DNA from: Scilla litardierei
Taxonomy: Eukaryota; Streptophyta; Magnoliopsida; Asparagales; Asparagaceae
NCBI GenBank assembly: GCA_030789695.1
Contig: CM061141.1
Span: forward strand, 164,391,579 to 164,455,578
Direction: 5' to 3'
DNA: 64,000 nucleotides
In this document: positions 33,040 to 44,432 of the stretch, one piece after another
Layout of the letters: every line of letters starts with the position of its first letter
How positions within the stretch are numbered: the first letter of the stretch is position 1
Made by a program: the position numbers and the translations under genes
Notes under the pieces: generated by a model
The model's input: only the letters and a program-made list of their open reading frames with translations
Databases searched by the model: none
What the model was told of the DNA's origin: nothing

Positions 33040-35270
33040 GGGACTCACTATGTATCATCCTTTCCACCTAGAGAAGTGTTGCCGGTTTCTCTTCCTACTC
33101 TTGGAAAGTTTACCGATACTTCTCCAACTTATCCCGAAGGTCGGCGACCTGGCTGCTATGTTTTTGCACATGATGGGCGAAGGTCTTGACGAACTCACGT
33201 CCTTCACGTCCTTCCTCTGAAACGCGGCCTCCACCTGCCGCAGCCATTGGAGCCCCCCCGCTTCTCCAGATCCCTCTACAGAGCGACAACTTGGCCCTCT
33301 CGCTCTTGCTGAAGTTGGACGAAGGCCTCGGCCGACTCCTTGCATCTCTTCCGGAGCTTGGCTTCCTCTTTATCCCGCTGCAATTGTGCCTCCGTCTCTC
33401 AGAGTTTGTGGTCCAAGGAGTGGGTCATCCCGGTCTGCCTTATCATCTTAGCCTCCATCGACTGCAGCCTTTTGAGCTCCAACCCTTGCTTTTCGAACTC
33501 TTCCCCAATAGACCGAGTTTGCTTATGGAGTGTTTCGATCTCCACCCTCTGCCTTTCGAGCTTGTCTTTTACGGACCCAACCTGGGCACGGAGTGTTTTG
33601 ACCTTCGCCTTCTGTCTATCTAGCTCCTCGTTGGAGTGGGCTTGTGCATGGAGAACGTCCACCTCCCCTTCCGTTGCAGCCTGTGCCCGCAGCGGCAGGA
33701 TTTCTAGTTCAAGGATTAGGCTCGCCCCCTTCCACTTGTAGTAGCTATAGTAGTTACGGCTCTTACGGCTCACCTCCTCTTGAACCAGCTTAGAAGAATG
33801 AAACAAGGTCAGGACCCGAGCTTGGCCCTCTGCCGCATCTCCCAGTGTAGAAACTCACTTGGCCTATTCGCAACGGAGTTCTAAGAAAATTCTTCTTGTA
33901 GAAATCCATAGTAACTTCTTCCCTTCCGGTCTCGTTAACCGCAAGCTTGAGTAACCTCTTCCGGATGGGACGTCTTCCCTCGTCCGAGTCCTCGCCGCTC
34001 CCGAAGCCGGCTGTCGATTCCGCCTTAATTAAAGCTGAACTTGGAGTGTGGCCGGTCCCCTGCGTGGCAGGGACCTCCTGGGCTACCTTCCTCCGCGGTT
34101 CAGCGACCCCTAGAAGAGTGGGCCCCGTGTTGTTTAGGCCCTTTAGGCCCTGAAGAGCCCCTCTCCTTCCTTTTTCCCTCCTTAGGAGGAATAAGTGTTG
34201 TCATCCTTGCACTAGCTCTTTTGTTTAGCGCAGCTCAGCAGGAGGGGGCCCATGGTACTGCTCCCACCTCGTAAGGCTAGGGTGGAGCCCCATAAAGGGC
34301 AAAGTCGAATCTTGCCGAAATCCCCTTCGCTAAAGACACGGAACTGCTTGCCCGTCTGACCGCTTCTTAGACTTCGGCACTCACGGGTTTCGTTGTGGAG
34401 GGGGACGCGGCCTTGGTCTTCTTTTTTTCACATGCAGGACTTGTGGTTGGGATCTTCCTTTTCTCTTTCCAGTCAGGGTATGGACCAGAGCTTCCTGCCT
34501 CTGCAAAAGGAAACTAGGAAAAGTTCAGTGACCGAGCAAAAAATTACAAATTGCTAACGTCCGAGTTGTTGCTCACTCATGACGGATGGAACCTCGTCGA
34601 GCTCTACATCTTGCTTGGCGTACATATTTTGTAGTCAAAAGATCGCCTCCTCGGACAGTAGCACGTCACGCCCCTAGAGGTAGGGGATGTGCGACTAACC
34701 ATCGCCACCACTCCATCTCATTCTGCCTTCCCCTTCCCTGGATAACGTCAGGATCCCATTTACATGGCCACCCGAACCGGTACGGGACCCTCTCGTTAGG
34801 GGCAATATGTAGCCATACTTCACACCCTTAATTTTCGGTGACCAGAACCATTTCTCCCTCCAGTAGTTGTGCGACGAGGGCGCCTCTTCAAAAATATTGG
34901 GAACCTCGCCCTGGCAACTGAGGTAATACTGGGTGGCCGAGTTCCTCTTTATCTTGAACACAACATGTGCAAGCTCGGCAGTCAGCCAGCCTTTACCGTA
35001 AATGGGAAATATGGCAATCGAGGCAATCAGAGTCATGAAGCTATTCGTGCCAGCTAGCATGTCACCAAATTAGAAAGGTATATGTACATCCGCAACAGGC
35101 GATTGAAGGGAAGACGGACCATGCTCCCAGATGGACGACACTTAGTGCGATAACCCCTGAAAGAGAGCAGTCGGGGGTCTCGTCCAATTCACCGGGAAGG
35201 TTCAGGATCACCGATGAAGGAACACCGTACTTCTTCCGGATCTGCTCCAAGTCGATCGCACAAGGCAAGG
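33040..35270 (-). pseudogene. Antisense ORF of Tat element (gypsy-type transposon protein)
   Basis: Minus-strand frames read in order: 35268-35062 (MPCAIDLEQIRKKYGVPSSV start), 35060-34695 (a tryptophan-rich block around FIEEAPSSHNYW-like sequence, YWREKWFW), then a non-open stretch, then 33806-33399 and 33345-33055, which are long Glu/Gln/Lys-rich coiled coils. This architecture matches the 'putative gypsy type transposon' proteins encoded antisense at the 3' end of Tat elements (family knowledge). Stops at 35062, around 34690-33810 and at 33399 break it. Its role in the element is not established. Confidence 0.6.
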
Positions 35271-36219
35271 ACCCTTCATCTCCAAGCCACGACAGGTCCT
35301 TCGTGTATACCTTCCCTCCCTAGTTACAGAGATGTCCGAATGGAGTCGACAGTATCCGGATCCAAGTGGACGACATCCGCAACGGTTTCATTCGAGAAGC
35401 AGTAAACGAGAGAGGAGAAGAAAGAGAATCAGAAATACGCCCCCTTTTTCGATGAAGATAACTAACGCGGCCGAGATCCGAAGATTCAAAAGCACATCAA
35501 TGAAGGGAGAGCAAAGGTTTTTCGAATGCAGGCGTGGTGGCTGGTAGCAACTTTTCACCTTTTCCTTTCTACCTGCCCTGATGCGACCAAAAGGCAAGAT
35601 GCAAGCAAGGCCGTCCGATCTCTTCAGGGAAGTGTCGATCGTGGTCGTTCAGGTCCCACGATCTAACTGAACCCGCGCACCATAAATGTCCGCCAGGCAG
35701 GCCTCAACGCATGGCGAAGACTCTTCCTCAGAAAGTGATTCGACCCTGACTTCCGAGAAGGGGAAATGATGACTTTGAACTCTTCCCATCAAATTCCTGG
35801 TTGGTGCATCCCATGTCAGCAATGGGAGATTTAAGCACGATTCTTATGTGTCGCCCCTCGATTGGGGCACAACGACCCCAAGGCCAGTCAGCCCGATCGG
35901 GCAGGGATAGCCAAAGCATCATGCTAGTGCAGTCTCCACTCCAGTTCATCTCCTCGTCTCACCATGCCCGACCTCGAGGGATGGCTCAGGTCAATCATGC
36001 CAAGACAGAAGACGAGGAGCTATTGCAGTTTGCTTAGTTCATCTCCACTCCAGATTCACTTGAAAATTAGTGGCTTCGGGTTTTAGATCATGAAGATCAA
36101 AATGAACCGTTCCGATCATTGGAAAAATAGAAAAGTGGGGGTTTGGCACTCGCCAAGTCATTGGCTAGCTGTTGTATGTGTGTATATATATATACATATA
36201 GACACACACACTCAAAAAT

Positions 36220-36660
36220 GTATCTAAGAACGTGCGCAGGCAGAATTACCTGCGCACGCCCCCTCTGTTCGGGGTTTTAGGTATTTTTTGGATTTTTTTG
36301 CAGTAAATAGATAAACTTGTTATGTAGCTCCCCACAAAATTTCAGGTCAATCTAACACCGTTTGAGCCTCCGTTCATCGATTTCAAAAACGTTGCGCAAA
36401 ACTGTCCAGAATTCTGGACAGTTTTGCGCAACGTTTTTGAAATCGATGAACGGAGGCTCAAACGGTGTCTGGACAGTTTTGCGCAACGTTTTTGAAATCG
36501 ATGAATGGAGGCTCAAACGGTGTTGGATTGACCTGAAATTTTGTGGGGAGCTACATAACAAGTTTATCTACCTACTGCAAAAAAATTCAAAACAATACAT
36601 AAACCCCCCGAACAGAAGGGGCGTGCGCATGTAATTCTACCTGCGCACGTTCTCAGTACA
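36220..36660. mobile_element. Palindromic foldback element FB1
   Basis: A near-perfect inverted repeat centred at 36411/36412. Each arm contains CCGTTTGAGCCTCCGTTCATCG, then TTGCGCAAAACTGTCCAG. The ends (AGAACGTGCGCAGG at the left, its complement at the right) are themselves small palindromes, GTGCGCAGG-CCTGCGCAC. The right arm has a 59-bp internal duplication (36464-36520). Both strands encode the same short frame because of the palindrome. No transposase. Confidence 0.85.
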
Positions 36661-36674
36661 TTAACCCCATATAT

Positions 36675-36882
36675 ATTCGGGACAGTTTTGCGCAACATTT
36701 TTGAAATCGATGAACGGAGCCTCAAACGGTGTTGGATTGACCAGAAATTTTGTGGAGAGCTACATAACAAGTTTATTTACCTACTGCAAAAAAATTCAAA
36801 AAAAATACCTAAAACCCCCGAACAGAGGGGTCGTGCGCAGGTAATTCTGCCTGCGCACGTTCTCAGGTACCTTAACCCCATA
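36675..36882. mobile_element. Single-arm copy of FB1
   Basis: Repeats only the right arm of FB1, from GGGACAGTTTTGCGCAAC to CCTGCGCACGTTCTCAGG, and is followed, like FB1, by TTAACCCCATATATAT. Confidence 0.8.
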
Positions 36883-36923
36883 TATATATGAATAAAGAGA
36901 TCCTAAGGTGCCTCCTTAGATTC

Positions 36924-37306
36924 AATGGAGGAGTGCTGACAGTGCTGGAAATTTTTCCAGCGCTGTCAGCGATCTGGGCGCCCTACACATTTTTTTAAAT
37001 TTTTTTGCAGTAGTTAGATAAACTTGTTACCTAGCTCCCCACAATATTTCAGGTCGATCCAACACCGTTTGAGCCTCCGTTCATCGATTTCAAAAACGTT
37101 GCGCAAAATCTGTGGACAGATTTTGCGCAACGTTTTTGAAATCGATGAACGGAGGCTCAAACGGTGTTGGATCGACCTGAAATATTGTGGGGAGCTAGGT
37201 AACAAGTTTATCTAACTACTGCAAAAAAATTTAAAAACAATGTGGCGGGCGCCCAGATCGCTGACAGCGCTGGAAAAATTTCCAGCGCTGTCAGCAATCC
37301 TCCATT
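36924..37306. mobile_element. Palindromic foldback element FB2
   Basis: A 383-bp inverted repeat centred at 37114/37115. The arms share the FB1 core (CCGTTTGAGCCTCCGTTC) but have other termini: a palindromic GCTGACAGCGCTGGAAATTT-type hairpin at each end. Flanked on the right by a CA-rich microsatellite. Confidence 0.85.
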
Positions 37307-37329
37307 TTTCACATACACACACACATAGA

Positions 37330-37715
37330 TTAATGGAGAAGCAGCGCTGTCAGCGATCTGGGGTTGCTACTGAATTTTTTAAAAAATTTTGCAGTTGGTA
37401 GATATACTTGTTAGGAAGCTCCCCACAAATTTTCAGGTCGATCCAACACCGTTTGAGCCTCCGTTCATCGATTTCAAAAACGTTGCGCAAAACTGTCCAA
37501 AAATGTTGCACAAAACTGTGGACAGTTTTGCGCAACGTTTTTGAAATCGATGAACGGAGGCTCAAACGGTGTTGGATCGACCTGAAAATTTGTGGGGAGC
37601 TTCCTAACAAGTATATCTACCAACTGCAAAATTTTTTTTAAAAAAATACTCTACGGACCCCAGATCACTTACAGCGCTGGAAAATTTTCCAGCGCTATCA
37701 GCACTTCTCCATTAA
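37330..37715. mobile_element. Palindromic foldback element FB3
   Basis: A 386-bp inverted repeat centred near 37520, with the same core as FB2. The left terminal hairpin is shortened (GCAGCGCTGTCAGCG only), while the right end keeps the full AGCGCTGG-CCAGCGCT hairpin. Flanked by CA and TA microsatellites. Confidence 0.8.
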
Positions 37716-37730
37716 TATATATATATATAT

Positions 37731-38166
37731 GTTAATGGACCAGTGCTGACAGCGCTGGAAATTTTTCCAGCGCTGTCAGCATTTTGGACGAACTAAATAT
37801 TTTTTTAAAAATGTTTTTTGCAGTAGTTAGATAAACTTCTTAGGAAGCTCCCCACAAATTTTCAGGTCGATCCGACACCGTTTGAGGCTCCGTTCATCAA
37901 TTTCAGAAACGTTCCGCAAGACTGTGGAGCTCCCCACAAATTTTCAGGTCGATCGGACACCGTTTGATTCTCCGTTCATCGCGCACCGTTTCTGAAATCG
38001 ATGAATGGAGGCTCAAACGGTGTCGGATCGACCTGAAAATTTGTGGGGAGCTTCCTAACAAGTATATCTACCAACTGCAAAAAAAGTTTTAAAATAATAT
38101 ACGGGAGGGACCCTAGATCGCTGATAGCGCTGGAAAAATTTCCAGCGCTATCAGCTCTTCTCCATT
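37731..38166. mobile_element. Palindromic foldback element FB4
   Basis: A 436-bp imperfect inverted repeat with AGCGCTGG-CCAGCGCT terminal hairpins. The centre around 37900-37990 is rearranged by a partial repeat of GTGGAGCTCCCC / CTCCCCACAAATTTTCAGG. Flanked by (TA)n at the left and a CA-rich run at the right. Confidence 0.8.
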
Positions 38167-38773
38167 TTTCTCACACACATACACACAAATATGATACAGA
38201 TGAAGAGTGTTTTTGAATGTGGTTGCTAAATAAGACAAAAGGATGCATAGAAAGACGACTGTTAAGGAGTCAATGGTTAGGATGAGAGTTTGTTAAAATT
38301 TTGGAGAGACATTTGATTTTTAGGGAGAAAACTGAAACTTTGAATCTTTAAAATTTTGGGGCTGAAACCGATATTTTAGGATGAAAAATACTAAAACTTA
38401 ATTTTAAAGAATCAATGATTAGTCTAAGAGCTTGTGAAAATTTTGGAGGCCAAAAATTTTGGAGGGAGCTAAATCTGGAGGGAACTAAATTTTGGTGGGA
38501 ACTAAAATTTTAAATTTTTGTGAGAACTACATATGAAGGAAACTAAATCTTGTAAGAAACAAAAATTTTTTGATGGAATTAATTTCTCTCGGGGAACTAA
38601 ATTTTAGTGTGAATGTGCTTAAAAAATTTTGTTGTGGAGAACATTTAAACGAGGCTGCAATTTTTTTGGGTTTGGGGGAGATTTTGATTGTGTTAAAAAT
38701 TTTCGGGAGAATAATTTGAATGCCACATGACTTATGGTTACGGGTTATGACTAGTGTATGTGTATATATATAT
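38167..38773. other. Unassigned A/T-rich interval with degenerate GGGAACTAAATTTT repeats
   Basis: Between 38440 and 38640 short words of the form GGAACTAAATTTT recur at irregular spacing. No coding frame or element ends are recognised. Confidence 0.5.
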
Positions 38774-39156
38774 GAGAATAATGGAAAACATATGACATAT
38801 GAGACAGCCACATATGTGCCTCAAAAAGTCAATCATATTTTATTATGATAGGAATCGTTCATTTTGATTTTCGTATTCTAAAATCCCAAAACACTAAATA
38901 TCAGGTGAACCCGTGGGGGTTTACCAATTAATCCACTCGTCGCTAAAGTTCTATTTATGCGAAACTGTTTAAATTTGGGACGGGTGGATGGACGAACAAA
39001 ACCCTTTGGGTTCACTAGATATTTGATGGTTTCTGATTTTAGAATGTAAAGATCAAAATGAACGGTTCCGATCGTCCTTAAAATATGTGGTATGATAAAT
39101 TTTTTGATGCTCATATGTGGCTTAGCCACATATATCATATGTTTCATATTATTCTC
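38774..39156. mobile_element. Palindromic MITE FB6
   Basis: A 383-bp inverted repeat with ends GAGAATAATGGAAAACATATG and ATCATATGTTTCATATTATTCTC. The arms diverge in the middle (ACTAAATATCAGGTGAACCC against GGGTTCACTAGATATTTG). It sits in TATATATA sequence at both sides. Part of its arm (GATCAAAATGAACCGTTCCG) also occurs alone at 36097-36116. Confidence 0.75.
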
Positions 39157-39315
39157 ATATATATCTATATCTATATAGCCGAGTTTTCCTGTGCAAAAAT
39201 TTCACACAGGAAAATCCGTGAAATAATTTATATGAATTTTTTTTCAAAATTTTTTCATGATTCACTCCATTCAATTATATACATCCCACAAAAAATAATG
39301 TGTGAAAAATAATAG

Positions 39316-39320
39316 GATTT
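39316..39320. other. Target-site duplication of Copia G (left)
   Basis: GATTT before the LTR; repeated at 46061-46065 after the other LTR. Confidence 0.9.
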
Positions 39321-39439
39321 TGTTGTGAAGGGAAATATAGGGAGAATAGGTGTAGAGGGTTAAGAGCCCCTACCCTTGTATTTATAGCTTTCAATAGTGG
39401 GTTGGATACCCAATTGGCCCAATTGGCCTATTCATAACA
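39321..39439 (-). repeat. Copia G, 3' LTR
   Basis: A 119-bp LTR with TTGTATTTATAGC, a likely TATA region on the opposite strand reading. It differs from the other LTR by a few changes, such as one C in CCCC/CCCCC. Confidence 0.9.
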
Positions 39440-39772
39440 CTTCCCCTTATCCAACCAACATTGAATAAGGGGTGGATTCTTCAGGATCCGAGTTAGGGTA
39501 ACTGTCTTGTTAAAGAAAGAACAGTTAACCCATAACTTCCCCTGTTTTAGGGATGTGTCTAGGGGTGGATACTTCAGGATCCAGAGTCAACGAGGTTGCC
39601 TCGTCAAAACCTTGACTACGGAAAACCCAGTAGGAAAAAACCTGTAGCCAAGGGAAAAGAGTACAACTCTGCAGTTGACTCCCCCTTATCTGACCAAGCT
39701 TCAGGCTTGCAGATTTCCTATGAATCTATACATCAGTCTCCTATGTATTTATGAGTTCATAGTTCTCTCATC
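39440..39772 (-). other. 3' UTR and polypurine region of Copia G
   Basis: Between the RNase H stop and the LTR. The minus strand just inside the LTR reads GGATAAGGGGAAG, the probable polypurine tract. No coding frame. Confidence 0.7.
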
Positions 39773-41070
39773 CTAACCCAGTTTACATTTACTCACTCTC
39801 CTCATCCCAATCCCATATACAAGTTTCTCAAAGATACTAGTAGGCAGAGATTTGGTAAGCAAATCCGCCAAGTTATTACATGATTGGATCTTCTGTACCT
39901 CAATCTGCTTTTGCTTCTGAAGGTCGTGCGTCCCGAAGAACTTGGGGGAGATATGTTTCGTCTTGTCACCTTTGATGTAGCCGTCCTGTAGCTGGGCTAT
40001 ACATGCTGCATTGTCCTCATGGAGTGTAGTAGGTGCAAGAACGCCGGTCGTCAGGCCGGTGGAGGTGAGGATGTGCTGGATCACCGAGCGTAGCCAGAAA
40101 CATTCCTTGCTTGCTTCGAAGATCGCTAGTAGCTCTGAGTGAGTGGATGAGACGGTCGTCATGGTCTGCTTCACAGATCTCCAGGATATGGCAGTGCCGC
40201 CATATGTGAACATGTATCCGGTCTGAGACTTCTCTGTATGAGGATCGGACATGTAACCTGCATCAGCATAACCAACTAAACCAGTTGATGCCACTTTCCT
40301 GTAGAATAGACCTAAGTCTATGGACCCTTGGAGGTAGCGCAGAAGATGCTTAACTCCGGCCCAGTGCCGCTGTGTAGGTGCAGCACTATATCTGGCTAGT
40401 AAGTTTACTGCAAATGCTATGTCAGGGCGAGTGCAGTTAGCCAGGTAAAGGAGTGCACCGATAGCACTTAAATAAGGCACTTCGGGGCCTAGTACTTCCT
40501 CCCCCTCTTCCAACGGCCGGAAGGGTCTTTGTGTACATCCAATGATCTGACGACCATCGGAGTGCTGAGGGGGTGGCACTTATCCATCTGAAACTTTTTC
40601 AATAAGTTCGATGTGTAAGTTGACCGGTGTAACAGGATCCCATCTTTAAGATGTTCTATCTGAAGACCTAAACAGAATTTTGATTTTCCGAGGTCTTTCA
40701 TCTCGAAGGTTTCTGTCAGGCTTCTAGAAATCTTTGCGATCTCTTCAGGAGATCCAATGAGGTTTAAGTCGTCTACATAGACGGCTATAATTACAAATCC
40801 TGTTGCCTTTGCTCTTATAAAGATGCAAGGACAGACTGAGTCGTTTTTAAATCCTTGTTGTGCAAGGAAATCGCTCAGTCTGTTATACCACATCCTTCCG
40901 GATTGTTTTAGACCATATAATGATCTTTGCAGTTTCACTGATTAGATGTCACGTTCTCTCTCTTTTAGTGCTGCAGGCAAAGAATAACCGTCAGGCAATC
41001 TCATATAGATGTCTCGGTCTAGGTTGCCATATAGGTATGCAGTAACCACGTCCATGAGTTGCATATCTAA
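39773..41070 (-). pseudogene. Copia G reverse transcriptase (C-terminal part) and RNase H
   Basis: The RT continues at 40938-40489 with LYGLKQSGRMWYNRL and an intact YVDD box near 40767-40780. After a frameshift near 40560, RNase H is open at 40579-39773: YADAGYMSDP (first acid), SSTHSELLAI with the glutamate, and HEDNAACI (aspartate). It ends RVSKCKLG. A stop near 40939 separates it from the N-terminal RT. The catalytic residues are all present, so the damage is limited to frame breaks. Confidence 0.9.
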
Positions 41071-42254
41071 ACCCTCTTTGCTGTTAAGCCAATGAGGAAT
41101 CGGAAGGTGATCGCGTCTATGACTGGGGAGTATGTGGCTTCAAAATCCACCCCAGGACGTTGGGTAAAACCCTGTGCTACAAGCCTTGCTTTGTAGCGTA
41201 CGATCGCATTCTGTTCATTTCGTTTTCTAACAAATACCCATTTATAACCCACAGGTTTTACACCTTTTGGTGTCTGGACTATTGGTCCGAAGACCTTGCG
41301 TTTGGTGAGTGAATCCAACTCCACTCCTATTGTCGCTTTCCACTTTGGCCAATCATCTCTGCTTTGACATTCTGTCAGAGAGCGTGGTTCAATATCATCG
41401 TCGCAGTACGCGACGTTGATGGCAATATTACACGCAAATGTGTCATCTATTGTTGTGCTTTTTCTGTCCCAATACTCCCCAGTTCGTACATAGTGTATCG
41501 ATACTTCATTTTCTCCCGGTTTTTCCTCTTCGTGAGAGTTTGGGAGAGATGGGGTAGCAGGGCTTATATTAGCATCCTGTGGTGGTATTTGTTTACCATT
41601 GCCAAGGGTCCTACTCTTTCGAGGGACTTGGTCCTTGGATCCCGGTGGTCGTCCTCTCTTTTTGAGAGGTCCAACCATTTCTGCTGCAGGCGGATTGCAT
41701 CCATTTTGCGGTATGTCAATCCTAGCTGGAGTGTTAGCAGCAGGGACGTGTGATTTGACAATCTTCTGGTTGTCAGTAAATTTGTCCGGCAAGAGATGGA
41801 CAGTGTTTTGGATGTGGAGAATCTTCAGGACCTCCTCCTCATACTGGCTTGTTGGCGGATCAAAGTGACATAAAGTTTTTGTATCCCAAGTGATACTTTC
41901 TGAAGCTTCGGGCTTCTTTGTCTGTGAGCCTAGTCTTGGAAACGATGTTTCATCGAATTCACAGTCTTCTAGACGTGCCTTAAAGACGTCCCCCGTAAGG
42001 GGGTCTAGGAATCTAATTATGGAGGGGGTGTCAAACCCAACATAAATGCCTAGGCGACGTTGTGGACCCATCTTTGTCCTTTGTGGTGGTGCTATGGGGA
42101 CGTATACTGCACAACCATATATTCTCAAATGTGAGACAATTGGTGGGGCTCCAAGTGCTAGTTGCGTTGGAGAAGATGACTGACCTCCAGAGGGTCTTAA
42201 TTTTATTAAAGATGCAGCATGCAAAATTGCATGACCCCACGCATTCACTGGCAT
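41067..42254 (-). pseudogene. Copia G integrase C-terminus and reverse transcriptase N-terminus
   Basis: An open 395-residue frame starting MPVNAWGHAILHAASLI. It holds the integrase C-terminal GYKW-type region (IYVGFDTPSIIRFLDPLTGD), a Pro/Lys-rich linker and RT block 1 (GVKPVGYKWVFVRKRNEQN, then YKARLVAQGFTQRPGVDFEATYSPV). It breaks at 41067 by a one-base frameshift before DMQLMDVVTAYLYG. Confidence 0.88.
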
Positions 42255-43400
42255 CTGGGATTTAAGTAATAATGGACGAGCGATTCATTGCAGTCTCTTA
42301 ATTAGAGATTCTGCTAACCCATTTTGGGTGTGAATATGCGCTACAGGATGTTCGACTTCAATTCCCTGAGCTTGGCAATAGTCTAGAAAGACTTGTGACG
42401 TAAACTCCCCCGCATTGTCCAGACGAAGTTTCTTTATCTGGTAGTCGGGGAAGTGGGCCCGTAACTTGATTATCTGAGCTAAAAGCTTAGATAGTGCTAG
42501 GTTACGGGTGGACAGTAGGCACACATGTGACCACTTAGTAGATGCGTCTATCAGGACCATAAAGTACCTGAACTGACCACTTGATGGGTGAATCGGCCCA
42601 CAAATGTCTCCGTGGATTCTTTCCAGAAAACTGGGGGACTTCACATCCACTTTCAGTGGAGAGGGTCTCGTGATCAGTTTACCCTTGTAACAGGGTGGAC
42701 ATGGGAATTTGCCTTTTTGAAGAATCGTCAGGTTCTTCAGGTCAATGCCCCTGGAGTTGTTTATGATGCGGTACATCATAACAGAACCAGGGTGTCCCAG
42801 TCGACTGTGCCAGAGTTGGAATTCTGGTGTTTGGGGGCACTGCAGGTGCTCCACCATGGATGTTTCTGGAGTTTGTATACTTGTTTGGTAGAGTCCCGAG
42901 GGGAGTCCCTTGAAACGTTCCACAATGGTTTTTGAACCATTTGTAAGAGCCGTTACAAGCAAGTATTCCCTTTTATCTTCCTCGACCGTCTCTAAGTGAT
43001 ATCCGTTTAAACGGATGTCTTTGAAGCTTAGGAGGTTTCGGATGGATTTAGGGGAGTATAACGCATTTTTAAGTGTTATTTGTGTGTTGCCGGGGAGCAA
43101 TATAATTGCTTCCCCTGATCCTTCGATTATGTTTGCTGGTCCTGAGATTGTTCTCAGTGGGCCAGAATAGCTACTTACGCTCGTGAAGTAGTCTATGTTT
43201 TGAAGGATCGAGTGCGTCGATGCACTGTCCACTAGGCAGATAAGTTCCATATCTAAAAAAGGGGGAAAGACATTCAAGCAATAAATGAAGAGAAAAGATC
43301 TACTTTCATAAAGATAAATGCTCAAAATGTTGTTTTGACATGGAAATAAAACTAGATACGATGCATAAAAATAGAAGATACATTGCTAGTGCATAGAAGT
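42255..43400 (-). pseudogene. Copia G protease and integrase core
   Basis: An open frame to 42285, in the same frame as gag and as the next ORF. Protease active site LVDSASTHSIL (DSAS where DSGA is usual). GAG-pre-integrase LWHSRLGHPGSVMM. Zinc-binding FPCPPCYKGK. Integrase core HGDICGPIHPSSG (Asp), KLRLDNAGEFTS (Asp) and NGLAESLIKRLQ (Glu). A single in-frame TGA at 42285-42287 interrupts the protein just after the catalytic glutamate. Two in-frame stops lie between gag and protease. Confidence 0.88.
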
Positions 43401-43409
43401 GGTCCAGAT

Positions 43410-44432
43410 CTAGAGTGTGTCATCTCCCATGAAGTCTTCAGGAGTCCATGAGGTCTCTGCCAACGCTGCGCTCTCAATCAGGTTTGTCTCAGCTCGAGGC
43501 TTGAGGCTTGCCTGGTAGAGGTCCTGGAGGTGTTTTACTGTGCGGCAGATTCTGGACCAGTGGCCCGTCATTCCGCATTTAGAGCACTTGTCCTCCCAGT
43601 CTTTCTTGGGAGTGCCACCTTTGTTGGGAATCCTCTTCTGCTTCTTGTCCACGAACTTCTGGTTCTGAGGAGGAGCTGGGGGAGTGGCCTTCTTCCGCTG
43701 CTTCTGTTCTTTCCATTTCTGGAATTTTGCCTTTTTGTCCGTCTTATTCTTCAGGGAAGACTGGAAGTGAGCCTCTGTAGGAGGTGGCAATGGAGCGGAG
43801 CCAGGAGGGCGCAGGTTGTGGGTGGCAACCAACAGGTCTCTGTTCTGTTCAGCCATAAGCAGGCATGAAAGCAGGTCAGAGTACTTTGTGAACTTCCTCT
43901 CTCTATATTGTTGCATAATGATCATGTCCTTTTCGTGGAAAGACGTGAACGTCTTTTCCAGCAACATCTTCTCCGTCACTGGTTCACCACACAACTTCAG
44001 GCGTGAGGTGATGCGGAAGAGAGCTGAGTTGTACTCCGCTACGGATTTGAAATCCTGTATGCGGAGGTGAGTCCACTCGTACTGTGCACGGGGGAGTATG
44101 ACATCCCTCTGATGTCTGTACCTCTCCTCGAGTGCATCCCACAGCTCGTAAGGGTCCTCTACAGTGAGGTACTCGTCCTTTAAGGTCGAGTCTAAGTGTT
44201 TCCTGATATATATAATGGCTTTCGCCTTTAATATATCGGAAACTTCCTCTGTATGAGGTGCTTCCACTGAAGCCTCCTTGTTTGCTGGGGCAGTACTTGT
44301 TGTTGCTTTTTCAGTCTGTGTGAGACTGAAACCATGAGAGCGCAGATGGAACTTCAGGTCCAACTGCCAACTCAGGTAGTTTGACCCATCGGCCTTCAGG
44401 ACCGAGAAGTCGACATTTACGAGTCTGGCCAT
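43410..44432 (-). CDS. Copia G Gag
   Basis: An intact 340-residue frame from the ATG at 44432. The N-terminus (VDFSVLKADGSNYLSW) and the LWDALEERY and EYNSALFRITSRLKLCG blocks match the Copia gag (UBN2-type) family. A basic Lys/Pro-rich segment at residues 215-280 precedes a CCHC knuckle, CSKCGMTGHWSRIC, at about 283-296. It ends EDFMGDDTL. It would assemble the virus-like particle and bind element RNA. It is separated from protease by TAG 43410 plus a second stop, with protease in the same frame. Confidence 0.85.
   Translation of the reverse strand: MARLVNVDFSVLKADGSNYLSWQLDLKFHLRSHGFSLTQTEKATTSTAPANKEASVEAPHTEEVSDILKAKAIIYIRKHLDSTLKDEYLTVEDPYELWDALEERYRHQRDVILPRAQYEWTHLRIQDFKSVAEYNSALFRITSRLKLCGEPVTEKMLLEKTFTSFHEKDMIIMQQYRERKFTKYSDLLSCLLMAEQNRDLLVATHNLRPPGSAPLPPPTEAHFQSSLKNKTDKKAKFQKWKEQKQRKKATPPAPPQNQKFVDKKQKRIPNKGGTPKKDWEDKCSKCGMTGHWSRICRTVKHLQDLYQASLKPRAETNLIESAALAETSWTPEDFMGDDTL

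Larger units (their letters stand above)
27011..36050 (+). mobile_element. Decayed Tat-clade Ty3/gypsy element T
   Basis: A GC-rich 9-kb block with Tat-type reverse transcriptase, a second RNase H of the type called archaeal RNase H in this clade, integrase, long tandem-repeat UTRs and an antisense ORF near the 3' end. This combination is known for the Tat/Ogre/Retand group. The 5' LTR ends near 28132, next to a TTGGCGC primer site. Gag and protease are mostly missing. A matching 3' LTR was not recognised, so both outer limits are approximate. Confidence 0.75.

Noticed and set aside
35700..36050. 3' LTR of the Tat element
   Set aside because: It contains ATGATGACTT near 35765, resembling ATGATGACTTCC near 27014, but the following sequence does not align with the 5' LTR region, so no LTR pair could be claimed.
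37014..37215. Nearly identical 63-residue proteins on both strands in the foldback elements
   Set aside because: A direct consequence of the DNA palindrome: both strands read the same sequence. No start context, no relatives as proteins.
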